A stretch of DNA of 64,000 bases from JADJLQ01 sp044227925 (GTDB taxonomy: Bacteria; Bacteroidota; Bacteroidia; Chitinophagales; Saprospiraceae): the NCBI GenBank assembly GCA_044227925.1, contig JBGAVW010000016.1:1-64000 (forward strand). The letters run 5' to 3'. The notes below the pieces were generated by a model, which was given only the letters and a program-made list of their open reading frames with translations, searched no databases and had not been told where the DNA came from. The stretch's first letter is position 1. The number at the start of each line of letters is the position of its first letter. A program made the translations under genes and the position numbers. This document shows positions 9,044 through 18,298 of the stretch, in pieces.

Positions 9044-9910
9044 TCAGAAAATACTAATTACTGGCAATGCAATAGCATTGGTTATAGTCTCTATTTTGGA
9101 ATATAAAATATAAAACCCTCCGCCCCCTTTTCCGCAAAGTTTGAAATAGTATTCGTCGGATTTTAATCCGTGATTCCAATACTCATGCAAATTGGATGTT
9201 ATCAATGGTTTGAAATATTCCAATTGAATGGAAGAAATCATTTTTAAGTATTCATGTGTTGCCTGCTTTTCCAGATTCAATATCGAATGAATGAACTTTT
9301 CGTTAAGGGCATTCAATTTTAATGTCATCGCATGGAATTTTTCTTGTTTCAGATTTTCGTAAAACCATTTTATGGGTGTGATGGTATTGCGCTCTGTATT
9401 GGAATCTACTAAATAAAATGAAGAGAGACTTTCTTGCAAGGCATGGTCTATTTGAATTGGTTTTAAGTGTTTATCTACCATTAAAAAACCCGAACGGGTA
9501 TATGAGATCAGAGGATCAAAACCAGAACTTGTACCGTGAAATGCATTTTCAATGGCTGCTAATGCATTTTTTATATTGACCAGTTCTTCATTTTGCATAT
9601 CACCATATCTGTCCAATATAGCCGCACTTACAGCACCGGAACTTCCTAGCCCATACCCATTGGGAATACTGGATTCAATTTGCCATCCATTTTTGACATC
9701 ATCTGCAAACCTGGAGAGATCGATGACCTTTACATTTGATAAAAAGTTTATCAGGGTTTCAAGCCTTTTGTCTGGTATGGCCCGCTGAACCCATTTGGAA
9801 TAAAATTTGCCTAACGGGATAGCCAAAGCCTCTCCTCCCTGAAGGACCGTAAATTCACCTGCCAATAATATTTTAGCCGGATAGATGGTATTATTAATCT
9901 GATTTTTCAA
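9044..9910 (-). CDS. GHMP kinase (GYDIA-type, mevalonate kinase-like)
   Basis: A small-molecule kinase of the GHMP fold. It shows the N-terminal YPAKILLAGEFTVLQGG strand, the phosphate-binding loop NGYGLGSSGAVSAA and a GTSSGFDPLIS stretch; the C-terminal glycine-rich motif is GKGGGGFYIL. The frame extends to an ATG at 9985, but that would overlap the upstream transporter by 65 bp and add a tail the family lacks. A TTG at 9910, just after the transporter stop, gives 288 residues and is preferred. Bacteroidota homologues sit near mevalonate-pathway genes, but none is visible here, so the substrate stays open. Confidence 0.8.
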   Translation of the reverse strand: MKNQINNTIYPAKILLAGEFTVLQGGEALAIPLGKFYSKWVQRAIPDKRLETLINFLSNVKVIDLSRFADDVKNGWQIESSIPNGYGLGSSGAVSAAILDRYGDMQNEELVNIKNALAAIENAFHGTSSGFDPLISYTRSGFLMVDKHLKPIQIDHALQESLSSFYLVDSNTERNTITPIKWFYENLKQEKFHAMTLKLNALNEKFIHSILNLEKQATHEYLKMISSIQLEYFKPLITSNLHEYWNHGLKSDEYYFKLCGKGGGGFYILYSKIETITNAIALPVISIF

Positions 9911-9920
9911 TACATTAAAA

Positions 9921-11963
9921 TTACTGTTTTCCTTGCCGCGCTGTACTATAAAGTAAGTAAGCCAGGCTGGCAAAACAGAATGCACCCAGAATAGTATATC
10001 CCGAAGCTCCCATTCCGGATACTAGTTTGTCCCCAATGCTGAATTTTTGAAGGAATTCTAAATTTTTTACGGAGAAAATGGCAATGATGACACCGGCCAG
10101 AGCACCGCCCGCTACCAAACCCGTGGCAAATAACTTTCCTTTGCTTAATTCTTCGTCCTCATCAGAAATGATCGTATCTCTCTTTCCTCTCCAATCTACT
10201 ATTCCTTTTACTACACCTCCGATAAAAATGGGAAGGGTGGTGCTTAAAGGCAAGTACAATCCCACAGCAAAAGACAGAGAATTAACTCCGCAAAGCTCTA
10301 TGGTGACAGCTATGAAAGCCCCTACCAAGACAAATTGCCAATCGAGATTAAATGAAAGCAAGCCTTTGATCAAGGTGGCCAATAAAGTACCTTGTGGTGC
10401 AGGATATTTGTCTGAGCCAATGGCATGAGCCACACCGGTTTTGAGGACCTCGGCATCCTGATCGAGGTATTGGATGGTAAACCCTATCACAAAGCATGAA
10501 ACGATTGAACCGATAAATAAAGCCATTTGCTGATATCGCGGTGTAGCACCCAGCAGGTATCCTGTTTTTAAATCCTGGGAAGTATTGCCCGCATTGGCAG
10601 CGGCTATACAAATAATAGATCCCACCACCAATGCCATCGGCTCATATTTCATTCCCGTCCAACCTATGGCAATAAATACCAGCGCTGTGCCCATCAGGGT
10701 TGCTATGGTCATGCCGCTTATTGGATTTGAACTGGTCCCAATCAAACCTGTAATCCTGCTTGAAACTGATACAAATAAGATCCCAAATAATAAAATAAGA
10801 ATCCCAATGAATAACTTTGAAAATAAGTTTTCGCCGGGAATTTGAGGAAGCAAGGCTAAAACTACTATTAAACCCAGGCTTCCAAACAATACCACTTTAA
10901 TATTAAGATCACGATCTGTCCGAAGTGTAATGTCTTTTGATTCGGCTACATTAAATGATTTAAAACTGGATTTGAAAGAAGAAATGATGGTGGGTAATGT
11001 TTTTAATAAAGTGATCAGGCCCCCAGCTGTAACTGCTCCGGCACCGATTTGTCTTATGAATGCCCTATAAAGTGCAATTTCCGGATTATCAAAAGATTTT
11101 ATATCAGGGTTCCAGCCGCCCGGACCTCCTGCAGTATTAATGTCGGCTAAATATCCAAGTTTTATAAGTTGATTTACAATAGTCTCTACCGGCACTAATG
11201 TTACTAATAATGGGTTAAGTGCTAACCATGCCAGGACCCCACCCGCAACAAGTACCCCAGCGATTTTTGGGCCAATAATATATCCTACTCCAAGATATTC
11301 AGGAGTAATATCTGCATTTACCGTGGCCGACGGGAAATATTTATTTTTTGCATCTGTTACGTATCCGGGTGTCTCGGCAATCAGGTGTACTACTTTTTGT
11401 AATAATGCATATACTGTAGAGGCTAATAAGCCCAGATAGGCTGTTTTTGCAAAGTCTCCTCCTTTCTCTCCTGCGATCAATACTGAGGCACATGCCGTAC
11501 CTTCAGGATATGGAAGTTTATCGTGTTCTTCTACTATCAAAGGTCTCCTGAGGGGAATCATTAACAATGTACCCAGGATACCTCCAACCATCGAAAGGGT
11601 AAGGATAGTAAAATAGTTAAAATAATCCGATGATGAGGTCGCGCCATTTTCTGCAGCAGAAAGGAATAAAAATGCAGGTAATGTAAAAGCAACTCCGCCG
11701 GCTATGGCTTCGCCTGCAGATCCCGTGGTTTGAATGATATTATTCTCAAGAATAGTGGTTTTAAAGAGTTTTCTGCCTATGGAAATAGCGAGTACAGCAA
11801 TTGGTATTGATGCGGATACGGTAAGCCCGGCTTTTAATGCCAGATATACAGTGGCGGCACCAAACAATATTCCAAAAATAGTTCCAAGTAAAATCGATTT
11901 CCAGGTAAATTCCGGGATTATAGTGGTGGATGGAATATAACTGTTGAATTTTTTGTCGCTCAT
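9921..11963 (-). CDS. OPT family oligopeptide transporter
   Basis: A 680-residue polytopic membrane protein with at least a dozen hydrophobic segments. OPT hallmarks include TWKSILLGTIFGILFGAATV at the N-terminus, the PLRRPLIVEEHDKLPYPEGTACA stretch (about 139-161) and NAGNTSQDLKTGYLLG near 465-480. The family moves peptides or metal chelates into the cytoplasm, usually with protons. The ATG is 2 bp from the stop of the upstream coiled-coil gene, so the two are co-transcribed. The GHMP kinase gene follows closely. The substrate cannot be read from sequence. Confidence 0.93.
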   Translation of the reverse strand: MSDKKFNSYIPSTTIIPEFTWKSILLGTIFGILFGAATVYLALKAGLTVSASIPIAVLAISIGRKLFKTTILENNIIQTTGSAGEAIAGGVAFTLPAFLFLSAAENGATSSSDYFNYFTILTLSMVGGILGTLLMIPLRRPLIVEEHDKLPYPEGTACASVLIAGEKGGDFAKTAYLGLLASTVYALLQKVVHLIAETPGYVTDAKNKYFPSATVNADITPEYLGVGYIIGPKIAGVLVAGGVLAWLALNPLLVTLVPVETIVNQLIKLGYLADINTAGGPGGWNPDIKSFDNPEIALYRAFIRQIGAGAVTAGGLITLLKTLPTIISSFKSSFKSFNVAESKDITLRTDRDLNIKVVLFGSLGLIVVLALLPQIPGENLFSKLFIGILILLFGILFVSVSSRITGLIGTSSNPISGMTIATLMGTALVFIAIGWTGMKYEPMALVVGSIICIAAANAGNTSQDLKTGYLLGATPRYQQMALFIGSIVSCFVIGFTIQYLDQDAEVLKTGVAHAIGSDKYPAPQGTLLATLIKGLLSFNLDWQFVLVGAFIAVTIELCGVNSLSFAVGLYLPLSTTLPIFIGGVVKGIVDWRGKRDTIISDEDEELSKGKLFATGLVAGGALAGVIIAIFSVKNLEFLQKFSIGDKLVSGMGASGYTILGAFCFASLAYLLYSTARQGKQ

Positions 11964-11965
11964 AA

Positions 11966-12619
11966 TTAACTGTATTTAATTTTTTCATACCAGAGTATCA
12001 ATTTGTCTACTTCCAGCTCTTGTGCTTCGAGATCCATCAAAGATTCTTCCAGTGGACTTACTGCTTTGTCTTGTTTTTTTTCTGCTTTTATTTTCTGCAA
12101 TCTTTTGAGTTTGGGACTGGTAAATAGTACCCGATTTTCGATTCGATTTAATTTTTGTTTAGTATCTGAATTGATTTGTTTGATTTGGAGTTGCAATTCT
12201 TTTTTATTGATATCTATTTGTTTTTTTGACAGTTTTAATTCAGTGATGATATCATTGGCTTCCCGTTGAGTATCCGGTGTGGCATCTATCCATTGCCCCA
12301 ATTGTTGTTTTAGTTCAAGGACTCTATTGATTTCTTTTTCATCCGTTGCCAATTCTTTTTGGGATTTATTCGCTCCCCATATTTTCCCGAGCTGGAAAGA
12401 TCTGAGCAGAAAAGGTGTTGATTTAATATTTTTTTCCAGTTCCAGTTTTTTAGTAAGGGTCTCATTCATCAGGGATTCTTTTGAGGCAATAAATTCATCC
12501 ATTTCGATGATTATTATTCTGGCTTTAGAATCCCATTGTCTTACATCTTCAAAGCTTTCAAGCTGCCATTTAGACTGCAGCATTTTTAGAGCTTCAGTTT
12601 CATCAAATTTTATTTTCAT
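11966..12619 (-). CDS. Hypothetical coiled-coil protein
   Basis: A 217-residue, highly charged protein with no signal peptide or membrane segment. Residues about 55-75 and 95-165 are rich in Lys, Glu, Gln and Leu with heptad-like spacing, suggesting long helices or coiled coils. There is a short aromatic/hydrophobic patch FLLRSFQLGKIWGANKS. I recognise no family. It sits 2 bp upstream of the OPT transporter and is probably in the same transcript, which hints at a cytosolic partner, but nothing more can be supported. Confidence 0.65.
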   Translation of the reverse strand: MKIKFDETEALKMLQSKWQLESFEDVRQWDSKARIIIIEMDEFIASKESLMNETLTKKLELEKNIKSTPFLLRSFQLGKIWGANKSQKELATDEKEINRVLELKQQLGQWIDATPDTQREANDIITELKLSKKQIDINKKELQLQIKQINSDTKQKLNRIENRVLFTSPKLKRLQKIKAEKKQDKAVSPLEESLMDLEAQELEVDKLILWYEKIKYS

Positions 12620-12730
12620 TGGCTTTTTTCAATACATTTTCTTAATCCGATCAATAATTTAAGTCCCTTGACTTTTGAGTTAGCCATACCTGTAAGTCCT
12701 ACTATAAATCTTAATATTTCAAATGATACC

Positions 12731-14245
12731 TTACTTGACTTCACCCATCAATCTCTTGGTCCAGGGTGTAAGTATAAACATAATCAGACCGGCTGCAGCA
12801 CTGCTTATGAAGACATATAGAAAGATTTGTTTTAATGGAAATGACTCAAATAACCCACCTACCTGACCACCTATCCAATTTCCTAAGGCTGCTCCCATAA
12901 ACCAAATACCCATCATAGAGCCAACTATTTTTACAGGTGCTAATTTGGTCATAGCACTAAGTCCTACAGGCGACAGGCATAATTCTCCAATGGTATGAAG
13001 TAAATAAGTAATCAACAGCCAGATCACACCTACTCTTTCATCGCCACTTTCAATATTTAAGGCTGCAGGAACTAACAATAAAAAACCAAGTCCCGCAAAT
13101 AACAAGCCAAAGGCAAATTTGAGTGGTGTAGAAGGTTCTTTGCCAATCTTGATCAATTTTAACCAAAGAATCGCAAATAGGGGAGACAATAATAATATCC
13201 ACATCGAATTAATGGATTGCCACCAGGTAGATGGAAACTCCTTACCAAAAACTGAATTATTTGTATTCCTATCAGCAAATAATGTCAATGTACTACCTGC
13301 CTGTTCAAATGCTCCCCAGAATAAGGCAGCAGCAACATAAAAAATGAATATGGCAATGATCCTTTTCTTTTCATTGGGATTAAACCCACCAGCAAAATAA
13401 AGATAAGCCATAAACATAGCAGGCAACGTAATTAAGAGTATTCCCATCAGATTTGAAAGGCTGGTAATATTGGTAGGAATAATTCCCAATGCCATGAGCA
13501 CAATTAATATAATAATCGCGCCTGTACCAATCCAAACATTTTTATTTACCGGTGTTGCATTCGCTGCATTAGAATTTGTGTGAAGCATGCCGGCATTTCC
13601 GAGATATCTGCCACCCCATTTAAATAAGAATAATCCCAATATCATCCCTACACCTACGACCACAAATCCCCAGTTCCAATCGATTCTTTGTCCTACATAT
13701 CCTGCAACCAGCGGCGATATAAAAGCACCCAAATTGATACCCATATAATAAATGGAATAGGCACTATCTCTTCTTGGATCTTTTTCTTCATATAATGATC
13801 CCACCATGGTAGACACATTTGGTTTTAGCAATCCTGTGCCAATACAATTTAGAAACAGGCCCAAATAGAACAATGGCTTTCCAGTGGTGAGTCCTAAAGT
13901 AAGATTGCCTAGTGCAATAATTACTCCGCCCCAAAACACAGAATTACGGGCACCCAGAAACCGATCAGAGATCCAACCGCCAGGTAAATTGGTAAAATAA
14001 ACACCGGATACGTATAATGCATATAAGGCCCCTGCTTCTTTCACAGACATTTCTAATCCGGGGTTTTGACCAGTTACAGATGCAGTCATGTATAAGATAA
14101 GAAGAGCTCTGCCACCATAATAGCTAAATCGTTCCCACATTTCAGTACCAAACAATACTGCCAATCCTTTGGGATGATTCTTGAATTGTGGTATTACTAT
14201 AATAGCCAGTACAATAAAAAAAATAATTAATGCTGTGGTTGCCAT
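12731..14245 (-). CDS. Peptide MFS transporter (POT/PTR family)
   Basis: Proton-coupled di-/tripeptide importer of the inner membrane, 504 residues with about 12-14 membrane segments. The family signature is visible as FGTEMWERFSYYGGRALLILY (residues 32-52), which includes the ExxER-type proton-coupling motif (EMWERF). DRFLGARNSVFWGG and a C-terminal INxMWILLLSP stretch also fit. The gene is transcribed alone; the upstream space to dedA (about 110 bp) is divergent. I found no exact -7 box for it. With the OPT gene downstream, this is the second peptide transporter within 5 kb. Confidence 0.93.
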   Translation of the reverse strand: MATTALIIFFIVLAIIVIPQFKNHPKGLAVLFGTEMWERFSYYGGRALLILYMTASVTGQNPGLEMSVKEAGALYALYVSGVYFTNLPGGWISDRFLGARNSVFWGGVIIALGNLTLGLTTGKPLFYLGLFLNCIGTGLLKPNVSTMVGSLYEEKDPRRDSAYSIYYMGINLGAFISPLVAGYVGQRIDWNWGFVVVGVGMILGLFLFKWGGRYLGNAGMLHTNSNAANATPVNKNVWIGTGAIIILIVLMALGIIPTNITSLSNLMGILLITLPAMFMAYLYFAGGFNPNEKKRIIAIFIFYVAAALFWGAFEQAGSTLTLFADRNTNNSVFGKEFPSTWWQSINSMWILLLSPLFAILWLKLIKIGKEPSTPLKFAFGLLFAGLGFLLLVPAALNIESGDERVGVIWLLITYLLHTIGELCLSPVGLSAMTKLAPVKIVGSMMGIWFMGAALGNWIGGQVGGLFESFPLKQIFLYVFISSAAAGLIMFILTPWTKRLMGEVK

Positions 14246-14316
14246 AAGGTTAGATTATTCATTTCATTAAAGTTCTAAAAATAGTAAGAAGTTTCCATTC
14301 GTAACCTTAATTCTAA

Positions 14317-14350
14317 TTTGAGGGAATTATATTCTACCTGCCTATCTTTG
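14317..14350 (+). promoter_or_regulatory. Promoter of dedA-family gene (TTTG at -33, TATCTTTG at -7)
   Basis: TTTG at 14317-14320 and TATCTTTG at 14343-14350 are separated by 22 bp. The ATG at 14355 is only 4 nt after the box, predicting a leaderless transcript. Confidence 0.6.
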
Positions 14351-14354
14351 AGTC

Positions 14355-14996
14355 ATGAATATTATTGATTTTGTATTGCATATTGACCAGCACCTGGAAA
14401 CCTTCATTCAACAATACGGCACCCTGGTGTATGCGATCTTATTCCTGATCGTGTTTTGCGAAACAGGTCTGGTAGTGACCCCCATTTTACCCGGCGATTC
14501 TTTATTGTTTGCTGCCGGGGCGCTGGCTGCTAATCCCGCCAATGGATTACAGGTATTTATCATCATCCCACTTTTGATTTTAGCAGCCTTATTGGGAGAC
14601 AATGTAAATTATTTTATAGGAAAATTCTTAGCCAAAAAAGGCGCCGGGGCCAAACTATTTGGCATATTCACTATTAAACAGGAATATATTGATAAGACAC
14701 ATGCTTTCTATGAAAAGTACGGACCTCGCACCATCATCATGGCCAGGTTTGTCCCCATAGTACGCACCTTTGCTCCCTTCGTGGCGGGAATTGGGAGTAT
14801 GACCTATTCGAGATACATTACCTATTGTATTGCAGGTGCGGTGCTTTGGGTCACCGTAGTGACATTAGCCGGTTATTTTTTCGGTGGCCTGCCTATAATA
14901 AAAAATAATTTTGAGATTGTGGTATTGGGGATAATTGGGATTTCATTATTGCCAATGGTAGTGGGGTATTGGAGAAGCAGGAAAAAAACCATGTAA
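14355..14996 (+). CDS. DedA family membrane protein
   Basis: A 213-residue inner-membrane protein of the DedA/SNARE-associated (VTT) family, whose members are linked to undecaprenyl-phosphate or phospholipid translocation and to proton-motive-force homeostasis. Recognisable parts are FCETGLVVTPILPGDSLLF, GDNVNYFIGK and the central FYEKYGPRTIIMARFVPIVRTFAPFVAGIG region, which holds the conserved Arg and Pro residues. Hydrophobic helices flank these, and the C-terminus is basic (RSRKKTM). It is monocistronic with its own promoter and is followed by about 225 bp of gene-free sequence. Confidence 0.92.
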   Translation: MNIIDFVLHIDQHLETFIQQYGTLVYAILFLIVFCETGLVVTPILPGDSLLFAAGALAANPANGLQVFIIIPLLILAALLGDNVNYFIGKFLAKKGAGAKLFGIFTIKQEYIDKTHAFYEKYGPRTIIMARFVPIVRTFAPFVAGIGSMTYSRYITYCIAGAVLWVTVVTLAGYFFGGLPIIKNNFEIVVLGIIGISLLPMVVGYWRSRKKTM

Positions 14997-15221
14997 TTAT
15001 GGAGATAGGAGTGAAAAAGTCAAAGAAACAAATCGATATATAGCCAATAGAGATTTATATCACTGAAAGCAAGTGGAGTAGACGAAGCCTAAACTGATCA
15101 GGTAATATGACCGCATGGCAGGACATATTGCTTATAAGAGTGTATTACCGGGACTCAGAAATTGTTAAAAGGAAAATGACTTTCGCTCCCATATGTATTT
15201 AGAAAATTGCTTACCGGTTTT

Positions 15222-15815
15222 CTAAGGTTTTATTTCTTCATTTCCCATTTTAAACCCATTCAATTGATTCATTGCCTTATCCACTCCGGCCAGCGCAAAA
15301 GTCAATATTCCTTCAGCACAAGCATCAAATAATATATTCAACTCTTTTTTTTCTTCCGGTCTCCACTCGCCGAGAACATAATTGACTTGCCTGCCTTTTT
15401 GAAAATTATTGCCAATACCGATTCTGAGTCGTGGATAATCATTGGTTTGAATTATTTCCTGGATATTTTTTAGCCCATTATGCCCACCATCGGAACCACT
15501 TTTTCGCATACGCAGTGTGCCGAATCCAATGTTCAAATCATCAAGGATCACCAAAATATGCTGTGCTTCGATATTTAATTTCGTCATCCAGTACTGCACG
15601 GCTTTGCCGCTGAGATTCATATAGGTATCGGGTTTGATGAAAGTAATGGATCTGCCCTTGATTTTTACATCACAGCGCAATCCAAATCGATCTCCTGACC
15701 AGCTGGCTTTTACTTTTTCTGCAAAATGATCCAGCAGTTGAAAGCCGACATTATGCCTGGTGTATTGATATTCTTTGCCGGGATTGCCGAGGCCGATGAC
15801 CAGATATTTATTCAT
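15222..15815 (-). CDS. pth: Aminoacyl (peptidyl)-tRNA hydrolase
   Basis: Cleaves peptidyl-tRNA released by ribosome drop-off and recycles tRNA. Starting at ATG 15815 the protein has 197 residues, the usual size. It begins MNKYLVIGLGNPGKEY with the catalytic His21 in TRHNVGF; DTYMNLSGKAV, ILDDLNIGFGTLRMRKSGSDGGHNGLKN and PRLRIGIGN follow. The frame is open to 15899, but the upstream part would run over the gene's own -7 box, so the longer start is rejected. It faces the radical SAM gene across a very compact divergent promoter. Confidence 0.95.
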   Translation of the reverse strand: MNKYLVIGLGNPGKEYQYTRHNVGFQLLDHFAEKVKASWSGDRFGLRCDVKIKGRSITFIKPDTYMNLSGKAVQYWMTKLNIEAQHILVILDDLNIGFGTLRMRKSGSDGGHNGLKNIQEIIQTNDYPRLRIGIGNNFQKGRQVNYVLGEWRPEEKKELNILFDACAEGILTFALAGVDKAMNQLNGFKMGNEEIKP

Positions 15816-15824
15816 TTTACCCTG

Positions 15825-15832
15825 CAAAAATA
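15825..15832 (-). promoter_or_regulatory. -7 promoter element of pth
   Basis: TATTTTTG on the minus strand matches TAnnTTTG exactly, 9 nt before the pth ATG. It is separated by only 10 bp from the opposing -7 box of the radical SAM gene. Confidence 0.6.
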
Positions 15833-15842
15833 ACGATAAGAT

Positions 15843-15850
15843 TAACTTTG
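15843..15850 (+). promoter_or_regulatory. -7 promoter element of radical SAM gene
   Basis: TAACTTTG matches TAnnTTTG exactly, 7 nt before the ATG at 15858. It faces the pth box, so the two polymerase sites must overlap and probably compete. Confidence 0.55.
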
Positions 15851-15857
15851 GCCTAAG

Positions 15858-16880
15858 ATGCAAATTTATTGGAATGATGTAAGAAGGATGATCAGACACC
15901 TTACAACTAAAAAAATATTCAATACCGGTGCATTATTTATTTCCTATTTCATCAGTAAGTGGTTCAAAAAACCGACCGTATGGGGAAAGCCCATGTCTGT
16001 TTCAATAGAACCTACCACAGCTTGTAATCTCAGATGCCCCGAATGCCCGAGCGGGCTTCGATCCTTTACCCGACCTGAAGGCAATTTGAAAGCAGATTTT
16101 TTTAGAAACACGATAGACGAGATACATCCGACGCTTAATTCGCTTGTATTTTATTTTCAGGGTGAACCGTATATTAATCCCCATTTCTTAGATATGGTCT
16201 CGTATGCGGAGTCAAAAGGAATTTATACCATCACTTCTACAAATGGACATTTTCTTTCTGATGAAAATATTGCAAAGACATTGGATTCCAATCTGAGCAG
16301 ATTGATCATTTCTATTGACGGTACCAGCCAGGATACTTACGAACAATATCGAATTGGTGGCAGTATTGAAAAGGTAATCGATGGAACACGGCGGTTGATT
16401 CTGGCGAGAAAGGCACGAAAACAAACCTACCCACATGTTATATTCCAGTACCTTGTGGTGAGGCCAAATGAACATCAAATACCTGAGGTGTACAAACTCG
16501 CCAAAGAATTAGGAGTAGATGAAGTCAGATTAAAAACTGCACAAGTATACAATTATGAGAAAGGGAATGACCTGATCCCATTAAACCCTAAATACAGCAG
16601 ATACCAGGAAAAAGCCGCCGGAATTTACAGCATCAAAAATGAATTACTTAATCAATGCTGGCGCATGTGGCAAGCTTGTGTAATCACCTGGGATGGATTA
16701 GTAGTTCCATGTTGTTTTGATAAGGATGCCACCCATAGACTAGGCGATTTGAAGAAAAATACCTTGGCTGAAATTTGGAAAGGGGATAAATACAGTATAT
16801 TCAGATCTGCTCTTTTGCGTTCAAGGAAAGAAATTGATATCTGTAAAAACTGTACGGAAGGTGGGGAAGTCTTCATTTAA
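15858..16880 (+). CDS. Radical SAM / SPASM domain protein
   Basis: A 340-residue radical SAM enzyme. The 4Fe-4S cluster motif CxxxCxxC is at Cys56, Cys60 and Cys63 (ACNLRCPECPSG). Later come the GEPYINP and ISIDGTSQDTYEQYR stretches of the barrel, and a C-terminal SPASM-like region with CWRMWQACVITWDGLVVPCC and ICKNCTEG that can bind auxiliary clusters. Such proteins modify peptides or act in cofactor and lipid chemistry. No small precursor peptide or maturation partner is adjacent, so the substrate is unknown. The first ATG is used because it lies 7 nt after the promoter box; an ATG at 15888 is an alternative. Confidence 0.85.
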   Translation: MQIYWNDVRRMIRHLTTKKIFNTGALFISYFISKWFKKPTVWGKPMSVSIEPTTACNLRCPECPSGLRSFTRPEGNLKADFFRNTIDEIHPTLNSLVFYFQGEPYINPHFLDMVSYAESKGIYTITSTNGHFLSDENIAKTLDSNLSRLIISIDGTSQDTYEQYRIGGSIEKVIDGTRRLILARKARKQTYPHVIFQYLVVRPNEHQIPEVYKLAKELGVDEVRLKTAQVYNYEKGNDLIPLNPKYSRYQEKAAGIYSIKNELLNQCWRMWQACVITWDGLVVPCCFDKDATHRLGDLKKNTLAEIWKGDKYSIFRSALLRSRKEIDICKNCTEGGEVFI

Positions 16881-16998
16881 CCATTAAGACCACAAATATC
16901 CGCTAAGAGAAATATCATCGCAGATTATTATGGTTATGTTCTTAATTTTCTCTGTGCCCGTAGTAGTGTTTAAGAAACATGCCCCTGGTCGTTTTAAC

Positions 16999-18276
16999 TC
17001 AAATCACTTCGCCTACCACGAAAATGCTTCCGGTAACCAAAACGATATCGTTAGACCTGGCATGAGATTTTGCAGCTTTGAATCCTGCTGTTACTTTTCC
17101 ATATTTTTCTCCATGTAACTTTCTGGTGTTAGAAATGGTAAGTAATATATCATCGTCCAGGGCCCTTGGTAATTCAGCTTTAACAAAGTAATATTTAAAT
17201 TCCTTTGGCAGAATCCTGATCACCGATTGATAATCCTTGTCTTTTACTGTGCCAAATACCACATGAACAGTTCCTTTGGAAAGTTGTTTTACCCTTTCAA
17301 ATAATAATTTTAATCCACTTAAATTATGGGCACCATCTGCAATGATCATTGGTTTATTGCCGAGTATTTGAAATCTCCCGATCAAGGGTACATTTTGGTC
17401 CAGGTTTTTCAATCCGAGTTTTATCTTGGGCATAGAAATGGAAAGATCTGCAGTTTCATTCATCCATTGGATAGCCTGTATCACAGTATTTATATTTTTC
17501 TCCTGGTAAGGTCCATGATAGGGCATGTCTAGCTTTATATATTGGTTTGCGGATGATCTGTATATATACTTGCCCGTAGTGACATGGGTCATCACCTTGC
17601 CGTATTTAGTCGCTAACCGCAAGGGAGCATTTTTTTCTTTAGCTTTAGCAGTAAATACAAAATAAACATTAGGTTGATATTCACCTATAAGGACAGGTGT
17701 ATTGTCTTTTATAATTCCCGCTTTTTCGCTGGCAATTTGGGGTAAGGTATCTCCTAATATTTTCTGGTGATCATAACTGATGTTGGTGATGATACTCAGT
17801 AAAGGGTTGATTACATTGGTACTGTCCAGCCTGCCTCCAAGACCAGTCTCGATGACTGCAATATCAATTTTTTTATCGGCAAAATATTTAAATGTGAGGG
17901 CTACCGTGATTTCAAAAAAGGATGGTTTGATCTCATTAATTGCCGGTATTATGTTATCTACAAAATCAGTGATGTATTTTTTAGAAATGTATTTCCCATT
18001 GATGCGTATTCGTTCCCTGAAATCTTTGTAATGGGGAGATATATACAATCCTGTTTTATAACCTGCTTCTTGCAGGATCGAAGCAAGCATATGCGATACC
18101 GAGCCTTTGCCATTGGTGCCGGCGATATGTATAGTTTTAAATTTTGTATGAGGGTTTCCAAGTGTTTCACAAAGTGCCAGGGTATTGGTGAGATCCTTTT
18201 TTATCCCGGATGGGCCTTGCCGTTCAAACATAGGCAGTTTGGTATATAGATATTCCAAACATTCCCTATAAGTCAT
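16999..18276 (-). CDS. folC: Bifunctional folylpolyglutamate synthase / dihydrofolate synthase
   Basis: Adds glutamate to dihydropteroate and to reduced folates, an ATP-dependent Mur-ligase-type reaction. The 425 residues show the P-loop HIAGTNGKGSVSHMLASILQ, SPHYKDFRERIRING, VIETGLGGRLDSTNVI, the C-terminal ADGAHNLSGLKLL motif and the terminal VLVTGSIFVVGEV. The length is normal. It is the last gene of the exbB-exbD-tonB-folC array, 22 bp after the tonB stop, and converges on the radical SAM gene. Confidence 0.95.
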   Translation of the reverse strand: MTYRECLEYLYTKLPMFERQGPSGIKKDLTNTLALCETLGNPHTKFKTIHIAGTNGKGSVSHMLASILQEAGYKTGLYISPHYKDFRERIRINGKYISKKYITDFVDNIIPAINEIKPSFFEITVALTFKYFADKKIDIAVIETGLGGRLDSTNVINPLLSIITNISYDHQKILGDTLPQIASEKAGIIKDNTPVLIGEYQPNVYFVFTAKAKEKNAPLRLATKYGKVMTHVTTGKYIYRSSANQYIKLDMPYHGPYQEKNINTVIQAIQWMNETADLSISMPKIKLGLKNLDQNVPLIGRFQILGNKPMIIADGAHNLSGLKLLFERVKQLSKGTVHVVFGTVKDKDYQSVIRILPKEFKYYFVKAELPRALDDDILLTISNTRKLHGEKYGKVTAGFKAAKSHARSNDIVLVTGSIFVVGEVI

Positions 18277-18298
18277 GAAATAAGATGGTTTAGTACTT

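Noticed and set aside
10078..10428. 116-residue plus-strand ORF inside the OPT transporter gene
   Set aside because: It is fully antisense to a well-supported membrane protein, has Pro/Thr/Lys-rich shadow-like composition and no family signature or promoter.
14997..15221. Possible hairpin TAGAAAA/TTTTCTA around 15199-15225
   Set aside because: AT-only stem with a long loop and no T-run on either strand; too weak to call a terminator for pth or dedA.
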